In this document: positions 19,301 to 28,130 of the stretch, piece by piece
Layout of the letters: every line of letters starts with the position of its first letter
Numbering within the stretch: position 1 is the stretch's first letter
Source: Croceibacterium aestuarii
Lineage (GTDB): Bacteria; Pseudomonadota; Alphaproteobacteria; Sphingomonadales; Sphingomonadaceae
Length of the DNA stretch: 64,000 nucleotides
Direction of reading: 5' to 3'
NCBI RefSeq assembly: GCF_030657335.1
Contig: NZ_CP131039.1
Coordinates: 1,302,001 to 1,366,000 of the forward strand
Program-made: the position numbers and the translations under genes
The notes under the pieces: model-generated
What the model was told of the DNA's origin: nothing
The model's input: only the letters and a program-made list of their open reading frames with translations
The model's database searches: none

Positions 19301-20586
19301 CGCAGATGCGATACGACGGGCCGGCGGCTTCGCTGTGGCGGCTTGCGGCGCTCGATCTCCTCGACATCAACGGCCCGCTGCGCGTGTCGGCCGATGTCAC
19401 TGGCTCGCTGCGCAACCCCGAGGTCGTCGGTACCATCGCCGGCGACAGTCTACGGGTGCAGAGTGCCCTTACCGGCACCGACCTCAAGCAGGTAAAGGCG
19501 CGCGGGCGGTTCTCCGGTTCGCGGCTCCGGCTGACCAGCTTCTCCGGCACGGGGCCGGATGGCGGCAAGGTTACCGGCAGCGGCACGGTCGATCTCTCCA
19601 ACCTCGGTCAAGGACGCGGGCCGGCTATCGACCTGCGGTTGGCGGCACGAAACGCACAAGTCCTCGCCTTGCCGAACATGAGCGCCACCGTTACCGGCCC
19701 GATGCGCATCGTCTCCGACGGTGTCGGTGGGACGATCGCCGGGCGGCTGCAAGTCGACAAGGCGCACTGGCGGCTCGGCGCCGCCGCAGCGAGCGAAGAG
19801 TTGCCCGACATCGCGACTCGCGAAATCAACGTCCCGGCTGACGTCGCCCCGGCCAGGAAGGTCGGCGCGCCGTGGCGTTACCTGATCGACGCCAGGGCGC
19901 GCGACGGCGTGAAGGTCGACGGTATGGGGCTCGACAGCGAGTGGAGCGCCAATATCGTCTTGCGCGGCACCACCGCGGATCCGCGGATCGGCGGCACGGC
20001 CACGATCGTGCAGCGCCAGGGTTTCTACAGTTTTGCCGGGACCAGGTTCGACATCACGCGCGGGGTCATCAGCTTTGACGAATCTGCGCCGCCGGACCCG
20101 CGGATCAGTCTTCTCGCCGAAACCTCGGCCAACGGCATAAGCGTTCGGGTCAGCGTCAGCGGACGGGCCACGCAACCGGAAATCCAGTTCGAGTCGACGC
20201 CCTCGCTGCCCGAAGAAGAGATCCTCGCGCGATTGCTGTTCGGCGGCTCGATCAGCAACCTCAGCGCGACCGACGCCCTGCAGCTCGGCGCGGCGCTGGC
20301 CAGCCTGCGCGGCGGCAGCGGTATCGATCCGATCAACAAGCTGCGCCAGGCTGTGGGTCTCGACCGCCTGCGCATCGTCCCGGCCGATCCCGCGCTCGAT
20401 CGCGGTACCGCGCTGGCGCTCGGCAAGCGCTTCGGTCACCGGTTCTATGCCGAGATCATCACCGACGGCCGGGGTTATACCGCGACACAGGTGGAGTTCA
20501 GGATTACGAGCTGGCTATCGCTGCTCGCGACCGTATCCTCGCTCGGGCGCGAGAGCGCTTCGCTTGAGGCTTCGAAGGATTACTGA
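16384..20586 (+). CDS. tamB: Translocation and assembly module subunit TamB (DUF490)
   Basis: A 1400-residue inner-membrane-anchored AsmA-like protein. One N-terminal transmembrane helix (about residues 28-48, IVAGLVLLIGLAVVFLH) precedes very long repetitive beta-rich periplasmic sequence. The C-terminal TamB domain includes GFYSFAGTRFDITRGVISF and PEEEILARLLFGGSISNLS. Known relatives bridge the periplasm as a hydrophobic beta-taco groove and are implicated in phospholipid transport and autotransporter assembly. The ATG overlaps the tamA stop. The gene converges with the fasciclin gene 9 bp away. Confidence 0.94.
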   Translation: MAEEDEIDAPAADGHGPLHGLRVAGRWVGRIVAGLVLLIGLAVVFLHTPPGRQFIVDQISKFAPASGLSVSVGRISGSVLWNATLYDVTFRDADGTLFLKVPEVELNWRPYKFPFSGLDVRNLVLHDGTLYAAPDLKPGDPNAPILPNFDIRVDRFVIDDLHVAKGLLDEERTVNFNASAKVTDGLVELDADGALGGGDKFSVLVAAEPDDDRFDLGLDYRAPAGGLLASLVGAQEDMTIKLEGDGTWSKWDGTFIARQGGDRLADFEVQNFAGRYVIAGQVRTNEYLTGIPARALGPSPVVVLVGNLKNSVASGALALRGKGLKLSAHGAVDLGQNAFETVRVNAVLRDPLLLGENMRIEGAKLSATLDGPFRKLDVPLDLTVARANLSGTVIEGLEQHGTLRWNGDRLALPLDASVERIASGNAMLDPRLVNGTLRGEVTLANGQITADNLRLNFPGLDARLTLRGDTARGGYALAGPVEMRGLQLDNVGTLDAGAKILFKTGNGVPWTLAANFTGRLTKVSNATLANIAGDNIRFDGGVRLGAGQPISFSKTTLKSSKLSLTLDGKVQGGETTLVGRGRHVDYGGFTVEAAIAADGPHAELVFASPLPAAGLKDVHVAIAPTENGFAIDTSGQSLLGPFDGALRLAMPAGGPVSVTIDRLNVSDTAVTGSLTIVEGAAKGTLSLAQGGVDGTLALAPRGGGQGFDVNLTARDARFGGATPLTIRRANLTATGTIGGGSTTISGQAQAQGISYGSLFIGRFSGRANVVDGVGKFDAALTGRRGSGFDLQLTGSASSGQVAVAVKGKYGSRTISMPRRAVLTKQPDGSWELRPTQLNYGDGRTILEGRFGGTQPMHGKFSLDKMPLSLIDAVGGDIGLGGTISGIVEFSGGAGGAPTGEARVMVKGLTRSGLVLTSRPIDLALVARLSPTILQTRAVLKDEGGVKGRLQGRIAMLRQGGSLFERLQDGDLRAQMRYDGPAASLWRLAALDLLDINGPLRVSADVTGSLRNPEVVGTIAGDSLRVQSALTGTDLKQVKARGRFSGSRLRLTSFSGTGPDGGKVTGSGTVDLSNLGQGRGPAIDLRLAARNAQVLALPNMSATVTGPMRIVSDGVGGTIAGRLQVDKAHWRLGAAAASEELPDIATREINVPADVAPARKVGAPWRYLIDARARDGVKVDGMGLDSEWSANIVLRGTTADPRIGGTATIVQRQGFYSFAGTRFDITRGVISFDESAPPDPRISLLAETSANGISVRVSVSGRATQPEIQFESTPSLPEEEILARLLFGGSISNLSATDALQLGAALASLRGGSGIDPINKLRQAVGLDRLRIVPADPALDRGTALALGKRFGHRFYAEIITDGRGYTATQVEFRITSWLSLLATVSSLGRESASLEASKDY

Positions 20587-20595
20587 GGCGCCCCG

Positions 20596-21171
20596 CTAGC
20601 CAGCACCGGCATCGTCGAACGTCTTGAGCACGGCGTTGAGCGGGATCGCGACACCGTTGTTGGCGGTGAGAGCCTCGCCGGCGATCTCGGCCTGCGCTCC
20701 GTCCTCGCCGGTTACGGCGATGGTGTCGCCCGACTTGCTGAAAGTCAGCGTGTGATTGCCCATCGTTTCGACGTCTACCGAACCGCCCTTGGCGTCTATC
20801 GCGCTCGCGATGTCCTTGGGCGTCATGTACCCGGGGAGGATGTGATCGCGCAGGATGGCCGCCAGCACCGCTTTCCGGGCCGGGTTGCGCAGATCGTCGC
20901 CTATCTCGCCGAGGGCATCGAAGGCCGCGTTGTTCGGGGCCAGGAGGGTATAGGACCCGGCGCCGTCGAATACCTGGGCAAGCCCGGTTTCTCCGAGCGC
21001 CTCGGAAACGGTGCTGAGGCTGGAGTCCGCCGAGATCGCTCCGGCCAGAGTATCGCTGGCGGTGATCCGTTCCGGTTCTTCCGGCTGGCTTTTGTCGGCC
21101 GAGTTGCACGCGCCCAGCGCGAATAGGGAAAGTGCGGCAAGGGCAGCGAGCGGGTGCGGGTGAGATGTCAT
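20596..21171 (-). CDS. Fasciclin-domain lipoprotein
   Basis: A 191-residue lipoprotein: signal MTSHPHPLAALAALSLFALGAC with the lipobox cysteine near residue 22. A FAS1 domain follows, with H1-like YTLLAPNNAAFDALG and a C-terminal H2-like segment NNGVAIPLNAVLKTFD. FAS1 domains mediate adhesion or surface interactions, and a specific partner cannot be named. GAGGAG lies six bases before ATG 21171. The gene follows the repeat-protein gene by 10 bp, so both are probably one transcript. Confidence 0.87.
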   Translation of the reverse strand: MTSHPHPLAALAALSLFALGACNSADKSQPEEPERITASDTLAGAISADSSLSTVSEALGETGLAQVFDGAGSYTLLAPNNAAFDALGEIGDDLRNPARKAVLAAILRDHILPGYMTPKDIASAIDAKGGSVDVETMGNHTLTFSKSGDTIAVTGEDGAQAEIAGEALTANNGVAIPLNAVLKTFDDAGAG

Positions 21172-21181
21172 GCGAAGCTCC

Positions 21182-22249
21182 TCAGCCTGCCAGCAATTCG
21201 ATGGCTGCGGCCACGATCTGCGTCTTGGGATCGACCTGGTAGATATAGCCGTCGCTGTAGCGATAGCTCCGGTCGGGCCCATCGGCGTACTGCGCGCGAT
21301 AGGGGCGGGGGACGTTGTAGACGTCGTAGCCCGGCGGCATCGGCTCGCCGACGCGGATGTCGTCGCCCGAAAGCAGCGCGGCTATCGAGGTGATCCCGGC
21401 GCTCTTCGGATCGACCCGGTAGAGCACGTCGTCGGCATAGCGATAGCCGCCTGAAGGCCCGAGGTCGTAATAGTCGACGTAGTAGTCCGGCACCGGGTGC
21501 GGTGCGTAAGGCATCGGCCAGGGATTGCCGATCGACAGCGCCCCGCCCAGCAGGGGAATGTATCCACCCACGCGGTTTCCGTCGAGGCGCAGTAGATAAC
21601 CGTCGGCATAGCGGTAGCGCCCGCCTCCGGTCGCGAGACTGCCGAGGCCCCACCAGTCGGGCGGAAACGCCGTATAGCGGTATCTCGGTTCTACTGTCGT
21701 CGCGAGGCCTGGTGGCAGACAGCCGTCGTGCTTCTTGGCGAGCCCCGGCGGACATCCGTCGATCAGGCCGCGCTCCTCGCGGCCGTTCCACAGCTGGCGC
21801 ACCCCCGGGCGATCATAGACATGCCGTCCGTCGGCAAGGACGCGGACGTCCGCGGTCGGCGGGCCCGCACGGGCATTCGGATTGCGCTCGCTGGCCCGCG
21901 CTGCCAGCGCCGGGCCTCTGGCTTCGTTGCTGCCGTGATCCTTCGACGTATTGCTGTTTCTGTTCGCGTTGGCGTTCATGTTTCCCGGCGCGGCCGGCTT
22001 GTCCGTTGCGGCAGGCACGCGGGCGGCTTTTGCCGGCGGTCCGCGGTTGTCTTTCATCCCGGCCGCCATCGCCGACTTGCCGTTTCCGTGGGCCGCCTCG
22101 CCCGGCTCTATAGCTCCCTCGCTGCCTCGATCCTTGGCGGCCGCGCTGTGTGCGGCCGCGCTCATAGCGTTCTTTCCATTGCCCGGATTGGCGTTAGCCC
22201 CGGCCGCGAGCATCGTTGCCGCAGCCAGGGCAGACATCGCGTACTTCAT
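21182..22249 (-). CDS. Exported protein with three YRYxDG repeats, function unknown
   Basis: A 355-residue secreted protein starting MKYAMSALAAATMLAAGANA. Residues 20-130 are low-complexity Ala/Asn/Gly/Lys. A cysteine pair motif GCPPGLAKKHDGCLPPGLA lies at 165-183. Three related repeats begin at about 211 (YRYADGYLLRLD), 269 (YRYADDVLYRVDPKS) and 329 (YRYSDGYIYQVDPKT), each followed by an Ile/Ala/Leu-rich segment. The CPPGLAKK block is common in RcnB-like exported proteins of sphingomonads. I cannot assign a function. A ribosome site GGAGAG precedes the ATG. Confidence 0.8.
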   Translation of the reverse strand: MKYAMSALAAATMLAAGANANPGNGKNAMSAAAHSAAAKDRGSEGAIEPGEAAHGNGKSAMAAGMKDNRGPPAKAARVPAATDKPAAPGNMNANANRNSNTSKDHGSNEARGPALAARASERNPNARAGPPTADVRVLADGRHVYDRPGVRQLWNGREERGLIDGCPPGLAKKHDGCLPPGLATTVEPRYRYTAFPPDWWGLGSLATGGGRYRYADGYLLRLDGNRVGGYIPLLGGALSIGNPWPMPYAPHPVPDYYVDYYDLGPSGGYRYADDVLYRVDPKSAGITSIAALLSGDDIRVGEPMPPGYDVYNVPRPYRAQYADGPDRSYRYSDGYIYQVDPKTQIVAAAIELLAG

Positions 22250-22363
22250 TCGAACTCTCCTCGTCGCGGCAACGGGGCGCGCGACGGGCCAGTTCCCGGA
22301 TATCGGACGAGCCGAGCGGGGTTTTCGAATGAGGCCGGGCGAAGGAAAAGTGCGAGGCAAAGC

Positions 22364-22398
22364 AAAAAGGGCGCCCGGTTTCCCGGACGCCCTTTTCC
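22364..22398 (-). terminator. Rho-independent terminator after glnA
   Basis: On the minus strand, an AAAAGGGCGTCCGGG arm and its near-perfect complement CCGGGCGCCCTTTT flank a three-base loop, about 20 bases after the glnA stop. The distal arm ends in a run of T (CCCTTTTTGCTTTG). One mismatch interrupts the stem. This separates the glnB-glnA unit from the repeat-protein gene. Confidence 0.8.
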
Positions 22399-22420
22399 CT
22401 TGGCGCAATCCGCGGGCGGA

Positions 22421-23830
22421 TCAGGCCGAGTAATACATGTCGAATTCGACGGCGCAGGGCGTGGTCTCCATGCGCAGGACCTCGGGCCACTTGAGTTCCA
22501 TGTAGGCCTCGATCTGGTCTTTGGTGAAGACATCGCCCTCGAGCAGGAAGTCGTGGTCGGCGGCCAGACTGTCGAGCGCCTCGCGCAGCGAGCCGCAGAC
22601 GGTGGGCACTTCGGCCAATTCGGCAGGCGGCAGATCGTAGAGGTTCTTGTCCATCGCTTCGCCCGGATGGATCTTGTTCTTGATCCCGTCGAGCCCGGCC
22701 ATGAGCAAAGAGGCGTAGCACAGGTAGGGATTGGCCATCGCATCGGGGAAGCGGAATTCCACGCGCTTGGCCTTTTCGCCCGTGCCGTAGGGAATGCGGC
22801 AGGACGCCGAACGGTTGCGCGCCGAATAGGCCAGCAGCACCGGCGCTTCGTAGCCCGGGACCAGGCGCTTGTAGCTGTTGGTCGTCGGGTTGGTGAAGGC
22901 ATTGAGCGCCTTGGCGTGCTTGATGACGCCGCCGATGAAGTACAGGCACGTTTCCGACAGCCCGGCGTAACCGTTGCCGGCGAAGAGCGGCTTGCCGCCG
23001 TCCCAGATCGAGATGTGGGTGTGCATGCCCGACCCGTTGTCGGTCTTGATCGGCTTGGGCATGAACGTCGCCGTCTTGCCGTAGGCCTGCGCGACCATCA
23101 TCACCACGTACTTGTAGATCTGCATCCGATCGGCGGTGGTGGTCAGCGTGCCGAAGGTCAGGCCGAGCTCGTGCTGCGCCGCGGCCACCTCGTGGTGGTG
23201 CTTGTCGCAGGGCAAGCCCATTTCGAGCATCGTCGCGACCATTTCGCCGCGGATGTCGGTGCAGCTGTCGACCGGGGCTACCGGGAAATAGCCGCCCTTG
23301 GCGCGCGGGCGGTGGGCAAGGTTGCCGCCTTCGAGTTCGGCGCCGGTGTTGGTCGGCAGCTCGATGTCGTCGATCTGGAAACCCGAGCCGGCATAGCCGT
23401 CCTCGAAACGCACGTCGTCGAACATGAAGAACTCGGCTTCGGGGCCGACGTAGACGGTATCACCGAAGCCGGCCGACTTGACGAAGGCCTCGGCGCGCTT
23501 GGCGGTGGAGCGCGGATCGCGCGAATACCATTCGCCGCTCGAGGGTTCGACGATGTCGCAGAAGATGATCATCATCGGGGTGGCGGAGAAGGGGTCGACA
23601 TAGATGGCGTCGAGGTCCGGCTTGAGGATCATGTCGGATTCGTTGATCGCCTTCCAGCCTTCGATCGACGAACCGTCGAACATCAGGCCTTCCTCGAGCT
23701 CGTCTTCGCCGAGCACGCTCGACACCATCGTCAGGTGCTGCCACTTGCCCTTCGGATCGGTGAAGCGAAGATCGACCCACTCGATCTCCTCGTCCTTGAT
23801 CCGCTTCACGATATCCTTTGCACTGGCCAT
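22421..23830 (-). CDS. glnA: Glutamine synthetase type I
   Basis: Dodecameric ATP-dependent enzyme assimilating ammonium into glutamine (469 residues, standard GSI-beta length). It shows [13 protein letters not shown], metal/active-site [11 protein letters not shown], the ATP-binding [16 protein letters not shown] region and NRSASCRIP. The adenylylation site is Tyr398 in NLYDLPP, so activity control by GlnE is expected. ATG 23830 follows GGAAGGA, and a longer in-frame extension is not needed. It is cotranscribed with glnB (70 bp gap) and followed by a terminator. Confidence 0.98.
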   Translation of the reverse strand: MASAKDIVKRIKDEEIEWVDLRFTDPKGKWQHLTMVSSVLGEDELEEGLMFDGSSIEGWKAINESDMILKPDLDAIYVDPFSATPMMIIFCDIVEPSSGEWYSRDPRSTAKRAEAFVKSAGFGDTVYVGPEAEFFMFDDVRFEDGYAGSGFQIDDIELPTNTGAELEGGNLAHRPRAKGGYFPVAPVDSCTDIRGEMVATMLEMGLPCDKHHHEVAAAQHELGLTFGTLTTTADRMQIYKYVVMMVAQAYGKTATFMPKPIKTDNGSGMHTHISIWDGGKPLFAGNGYAGLSETCLYFIGGVIKHAKALNAFTNPTTNSYKRLVPGYEAPVLLAYSARNRSASCRIPYGTGEKAKRVEFRFPDAMANPYLCYASLLMAGLDGIKNKIHPGEAMDKNLYDLPPAELAEVPTVCGSLREALDSLAADHDFLLEGDVFTKDQIEAYMELKWPEVLRMETTPCAVEFDMYYSA

Positions 23831-23900
23831 GGTCGTCCTTCCTTGAAGAGCTTTTTTCGTTCGTGTTTGCGGGAAGCGGGAAACCGCTTCCGGGATTGTC

Positions 23901-24438
<538 letters not shown>

Positions 24439-24482
24439 GCCCGCCGAAAAGGCAGCGTTGCCCAGGAAACGGGCAGGCGGCG

Positions 24483-25412
24483 TCAGAGGCGCAGCCCCGC
24501 GGTCTCGTCCAGCCCGGCCATCAGATTGAGCGACTGCACCGCCGCGCCGCTCGCCCCTTTGCCGAGATTGTCGAGCACGGCGACGAGCCGCGCCTGCGAT
24601 CCGTCGGGCGAGGCGAACACGTGAAGCTCCATCGCGTCCGAGGGCCGGCGCGACTTGCGCAGCAGCAGTTCGCCGTCATCCGGCGGGGTCCCCATGCGCA
24701 CGATCTCGCTGCCGGCGTAGAACTCGGTCAGCGCCTCACGCATGGCCTCGGTCGCGCCCGCATTCGGCATTGCTGTTAGAGGGAGCGGAATCTCGGTCAC
24801 CATTCCGCGGTGCGCCGGAACGACGGCGGGCGAGAACAAGGGAGGGATGGAGAGGCCGCAGCGTTGCTGCATCTCGGGCACGTGCTTGTGGCCGAGCGCC
24901 AGGGCGTAGCCGCGCCAGGCGATGTCGCTGTCCTCCTCGAAGCGGGCGATCAGCGCCTTGCCCCCGCCCGAATAACCCGACACCGCGTTGCAGGTGTAGG
25001 GCCAGTCGGCAGGCAATAGCCCGGCACGGACGAGCGGCGCGACGAGCGCGATGAAGCCGGTCGAATAGCAGCCGGGGTTGGAGACTCGCCGCGCCGAGGC
25101 GAGGGTATCGCGGCCGACGATTTCGGGAAAACCGTAGACCCAGCCCGGCGCAGTGCGGTGCGCGGTCGAGGCGTCGATCACGCGGACCTCGCTGCCGGGC
25201 TCGATCAGCGAGACAGCCTCGCGCGCGGCGTCGTCGGGCAGGCAGAGGATGGCGAAATCGGAGCCGTTGAGCGCCTCGGCCCGGGCGGCCGGATCCTTGC
25301 GCCTGTCGCCTTCGAGCACGACGAGCGAGAATTCACTGCGTCCGGCAAGCCGGCCGCCGATCTCGAGGCCGGTGGTGCCGGCCGCGCCATCGATGAACAC
25401 CGTGCGGATCAT
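24483..25412 (-). CDS. argC: N-acetyl-gamma-glutamyl-phosphate reductase, type 2
   Basis: NADPH-dependent reduction of N-acetylglutamyl phosphate in arginine synthesis. The 309-residue length, shorter than the about 345 of type 1, marks it as a type 2 enzyme. It has the N-terminal nucleotide motif DGAAGTTGLEIGGRLAG, the catalytic cysteine in RVSNPGCYSTGFIAL, and the GHKHVPEMQQRCG motif. The ATG at 25412 overlaps the stop of the SH3 gene (ATGA). The gene is therefore translationally coupled to it and part of a pepA - SH3 - argC unit. Confidence 0.94.
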   Translation of the reverse strand: MIRTVFIDGAAGTTGLEIGGRLAGRSEFSLVVLEGDRRKDPAARAEALNGSDFAILCLPDDAAREAVSLIEPGSEVRVIDASTAHRTAPGWVYGFPEIVGRDTLASARRVSNPGCYSTGFIALVAPLVRAGLLPADWPYTCNAVSGYSGGGKALIARFEEDSDIAWRGYALALGHKHVPEMQQRCGLSIPPLFSPAVVPAHRGMVTEIPLPLTAMPNAGATEAMREALTEFYAGSEIVRMGTPPDDGELLLRKSRRPSDAMELHVFASPDGSQARLVAVLDNLGKGASGAAVQSLNLMAGLDETAGLRL

Positions 25413-25750
25413 GCGACCGCCGGTTCGAGCCGGTCGAGATGGACGTACCCGACGGGACCTTCGAGCGAGACGCAACCCCATGCGTAAGCCCCGGCGACGT
25501 CGAGAACTTCGAAACTGTCGCCTTCGATCAGCGTGCAGAGCTCTTCCGCTCCGTCGCCGGTGTCGGCGAGAAGCGGTGCGCCGCCCGGCATCACGGCGCG
25601 CGGCTGGGGCACGGCATAGTGCGGCACGAAGTGTTTGCCGGCCAGGGCGATGTGCGCCAGGTCGCCGCGCAGGGGCACGGTCCGCGGGTCCGGTTTTTCC
25701 ACCGGCCCGGCAAGGGTGTACAGACCCTGTCCGTGCGCTTTGCCGCTCAT
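25409..25750 (-). CDS. Stand-alone SH3-domain protein (apparent NlpC/P60 N-terminal remnant)
   Basis: A 113-residue cytoplasmic-looking protein with no signal peptide. PDPRTVPLRGDLAHIALAG followed by PHYAVPQPRAVMPGGAPLL, and then an SH3-like core (GDSFEVLDVAGAYAWGCVSLEGPVGYVHLDRL, about residues 78-109), resemble the N-terminal part of alphaproteobacterial C40 (NlpC/P60) peptidases. Those normally sit next to a leucyl aminopeptidase gene, as here. The catalytic Cys-His peptidase domain is absent and the gene stops after the SH3. I infer a domain-loss product that may still bind peptide or glycan. Confidence 0.72.
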   Translation of the reverse strand: MSGKAHGQGLYTLAGPVEKPDPRTVPLRGDLAHIALAGKHFVPHYAVPQPRAVMPGGAPLLADTGDGAEELCTLIEGDSFEVLDVAGAYAWGCVSLEGPVGYVHLDRLEPAVA

Positions 25751-25841
25751 TTCCTTGTCTGCCGCTCCGGTCGCGTGGTTTCAGGCCGCGGCGCTTAGAC
25801 CGCGCAGCCCTCGCGAGCAAGCTGGCCGGGGCGAGCCGTGC

Positions 25842-27221
25842 TCAGCCATAGCGTTCCTGCAACATGCCCCAGGCGGCGCGCAACCCGCACGCGGCGCCGC
25901 CTTTGGGCCGGCCGGGCTTGGCCGCGGGTCGCCAGGCAAACGTGTCGAAATGGGCCCAGTCGATGTCCTCGCCGACGAACTTGTCGAGGAACAGCGCGGC
26001 GACGCTTGCCCCGGCGAAGCCGTTGCTGGGTGCGTTGTTGGTGTCGGCAATGTCGGACTTGAGCCACTCGGCATAGGCGCCGTGCAGCGGGAGCCGCCAG
26101 ACCGGATCGTCGTGCGCCTTGCCTGCGGCGAGCAGCGCCTCGGCCGTCGCATCCTGGCGTGCGAACAGCGCCGGCAGGTCCGGCCCCAGCGCGACGCGCG
26201 CCGCCCCGGTCAGGGTGGCGAAGTCTACGATGAAGTCGGGCTCGCCCTCGCTCGCCAGCGTCAGCGCATCGCCGAGGATCAGCCGGCCTTCGGCGTCGGT
26301 GTTGCCGATCTCCACCGTAAGCCCCTTGCGGCTCGTCAGGACATCGCCGGGACGGAAGGCGTTGCCGGCGATGGCGTTCTCGACCGCGGGGACGAGACAC
26401 TGCAGGTGAACCTTCGGCCCCGCGCCCATGACAAGCGAGGCGAGCGCGAGCGCGTGTGCCGCGCCGCCCATGTCCTTCTTCATCAGCAGCATGCCCGCCG
26501 CCGGCTTGATATCGAGGCCGCCCGAGTCGAAGGCCACGCCCTTGCCGACCACGGCGAGGCGCGGGTGCTTGGGGTCGCCCCAGATGAGCTCGATCATGCG
26601 CGGTGCGTGGCTGCGCGCGGCGGCGCGGCCGACCGCGTGGACCATCGGGAATTCCTGCGCCAGCGCATCGCCGCGGGTGACCTTGACCTGGCCGCCGTGC
26701 TGCTTGGCGAGCTTTTCGGCGACCTCTTCCAGCGCAGCCGGTCCCATGTCCTCGGCCGGGGTGTTGACGAGGTCCTGCACCAGCATCGCCGCCTTGGCCT
26801 CGGCCATCGCGGCGCCCGCCTTGTTCGCTTCCTTGGTCAGCAGGATCCGCGGGCCTTCGCCGTCTTCGTCCTTGTAACGGCCGAAGCGGTATTGCGCGGT
26901 CTGCCAGCCATAGAGCGCCGGGCCGGGCTCACCGTCGGCGCGGCGGTATACTCCTGCCGGCAGCGTCTCGGCCAGCTTGGCCATGCACCAGCTCGACAGG
27001 TCGTCGGGATCGGCGACCCCGCCGACCGCGAACCAAGTGTCGCCATCGGGCACGATGCCGACCTGATAGCCGCTGCCGTCGAATTTCTGCCCGGCAAGCG
27101 CTGCGCGCTGCGGGGCGGAAAGGGTCTTGGCCCAGCCGTCGAACCCGTCCTTGCTCACGAGGTGGATGGGGATTGCGTCCTGTCCGCGATCCGGCTGGAT
27201 AAGGTCGTCTTTTGTGCTCAT
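25842..27221 (-). CDS. Leucyl aminopeptidase family (M17) metallopeptidase
   Basis: Di-metal aminopeptidase that releases N-terminal residues from peptides in the cytoplasm (459 residues). The active-site block VGKGVAFDSGGLDIKPAAGM includes metal ligands, and NTDAEGRLILGDAL is the M17 signature with catalytic Arg. DFATLTGAARVALG and the C-terminal WAHFDTFAW region also fit. The N-terminal domain is divergent from E. coli PepA, as is common in alphaproteobacterial paralogues. Start MSTKDD at 27221; the divergent lipoprotein gene begins only 35 bp away. Confidence 0.92.
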   Translation of the reverse strand: MSTKDDLIQPDRGQDAIPIHLVSKDGFDGWAKTLSAPQRAALAGQKFDGSGYQVGIVPDGDTWFAVGGVADPDDLSSWCMAKLAETLPAGVYRRADGEPGPALYGWQTAQYRFGRYKDEDGEGPRILLTKEANKAGAAMAEAKAAMLVQDLVNTPAEDMGPAALEEVAEKLAKQHGGQVKVTRGDALAQEFPMVHAVGRAAARSHAPRMIELIWGDPKHPRLAVVGKGVAFDSGGLDIKPAAGMLLMKKDMGGAAHALALASLVMGAGPKVHLQCLVPAVENAIAGNAFRPGDVLTSRKGLTVEIGNTDAEGRLILGDALTLASEGEPDFIVDFATLTGAARVALGPDLPALFARQDATAEALLAAGKAHDDPVWRLPLHGAYAEWLKSDIADTNNAPSNGFAGASVAALFLDKFVGEDIDWAHFDTFAWRPAAKPGRPKGGAACGLRAAWGMLQERYG

Positions 27222-27256
27222 AAGCGGCCCATTGCCCGTTTGCCCGAAGGATTCCA

Positions 27257-28090
27257 ATGCCCATCCGCATCGCCCCGAGCCTTGCCGTGCCCCTGGCGCT
27301 GCTGGCGCTCGCCGCCTGTTCCTCTCCCGAGGAAATTGGTGACAAGGTCGGCGCCAAGCAGGATTCCGCCGCGGCGGGCGGCAGCGCGACCGCCAGCGCG
27401 CAGGCGGACGCCAAAGGCGGGGCCCACGCGGTCAAGGAGGAGACCGACCTCTACCAGTTCGAGATGTCGTGGCCGCAGCAGGCCGGCAATCTGCCGGCGC
27501 TGGCGGCAAGGCTCAAGGCCGAAGAGAACAAGGCGCGCCAGAAGCTGAAAGAGGAGGCGGAGGAGGACCGCCAGAGCGCCAAGGACAACGATTATCCTTT
27601 CCGCAAGCACAGCTGGGTGGAGGAATACAAGGTCGTCGCCGACCTGCCCGGATGGCTCAGTCTGACCGACGATTTCTACAGCTTCTCGGGCGGGGCGCAT
27701 GGCAATTACGGCCGTTCCTCGCTGGTCTGGGACAAGGCGGCGAGCGAAGGCCACGAGGGCATCGACCTGTTCGCCTCGCCGGAGGTGCTGCAAGCGGCGC
27801 TGGGCCGGACGCTGTGCGATGCGCTCGATGCCGAACGGCTCAAGAAGCGCGGGGCGGACTATGTGTCGAGCGGGATCGACGAATTTGACGCCTGTCCGGG
27901 ATTGGACGAAGCGACGATCATCGTCGGTTCTTCCAACGGCAAGACCTTCGACCGGGTCGGAATCTATTTTGGTCCCTATGTCGCCGGACCCTACGCCGAG
28001 GGCGACTACGAGCTCGATTTCCCGGTCGATGCCGAAGTGCTCGATGCGGTGAAGCCGGCCTATCGCTCGGCGTTTTCGATCAAGCGCTGA
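27257..28090 (+). CDS. RsiV-like lipoprotein (DUF4163/DUF3298 type)
   Basis: A 277-residue lipoprotein with signal MPIRIAPSLAVPLALLALAAC and the acylation cysteine near residue 21. A Gly/Ala/Lys linker precedes a domain with the pattern seen in DUF3298/RsiV proteins: YKVVADLPGWLSLTDDFYSFSGGAHGNYG, described by position about 117-145, then a second half with FYFGPY-like GIYFGPYVAGPYAEGDYEL. RsiV of Bacillus is a lysozyme-binding anti-sigma factor. Here no sigma factor is adjacent, so that function is not implied. AAGGA precedes the ATG. Confidence 0.82.
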   Translation: MPIRIAPSLAVPLALLALAACSSPEEIGDKVGAKQDSAAAGGSATASAQADAKGGAHAVKEETDLYQFEMSWPQQAGNLPALAARLKAEENKARQKLKEEAEEDRQSAKDNDYPFRKHSWVEEYKVVADLPGWLSLTDDFYSFSGGAHGNYGRSSLVWDKAASEGHEGIDLFASPEVLQAALGRTLCDALDAERLKKRGADYVSSGIDEFDACPGLDEATIIVGSSNGKTFDRVGIYFGPYVAGPYAEGDYELDFPVDAEVLDAVKPAYRSAFSIKR

Positions 28091-28130
28091 GCCACTCGCA
28101 ATTCCGGCGGCCCCTCGCTACATGGGCTCC

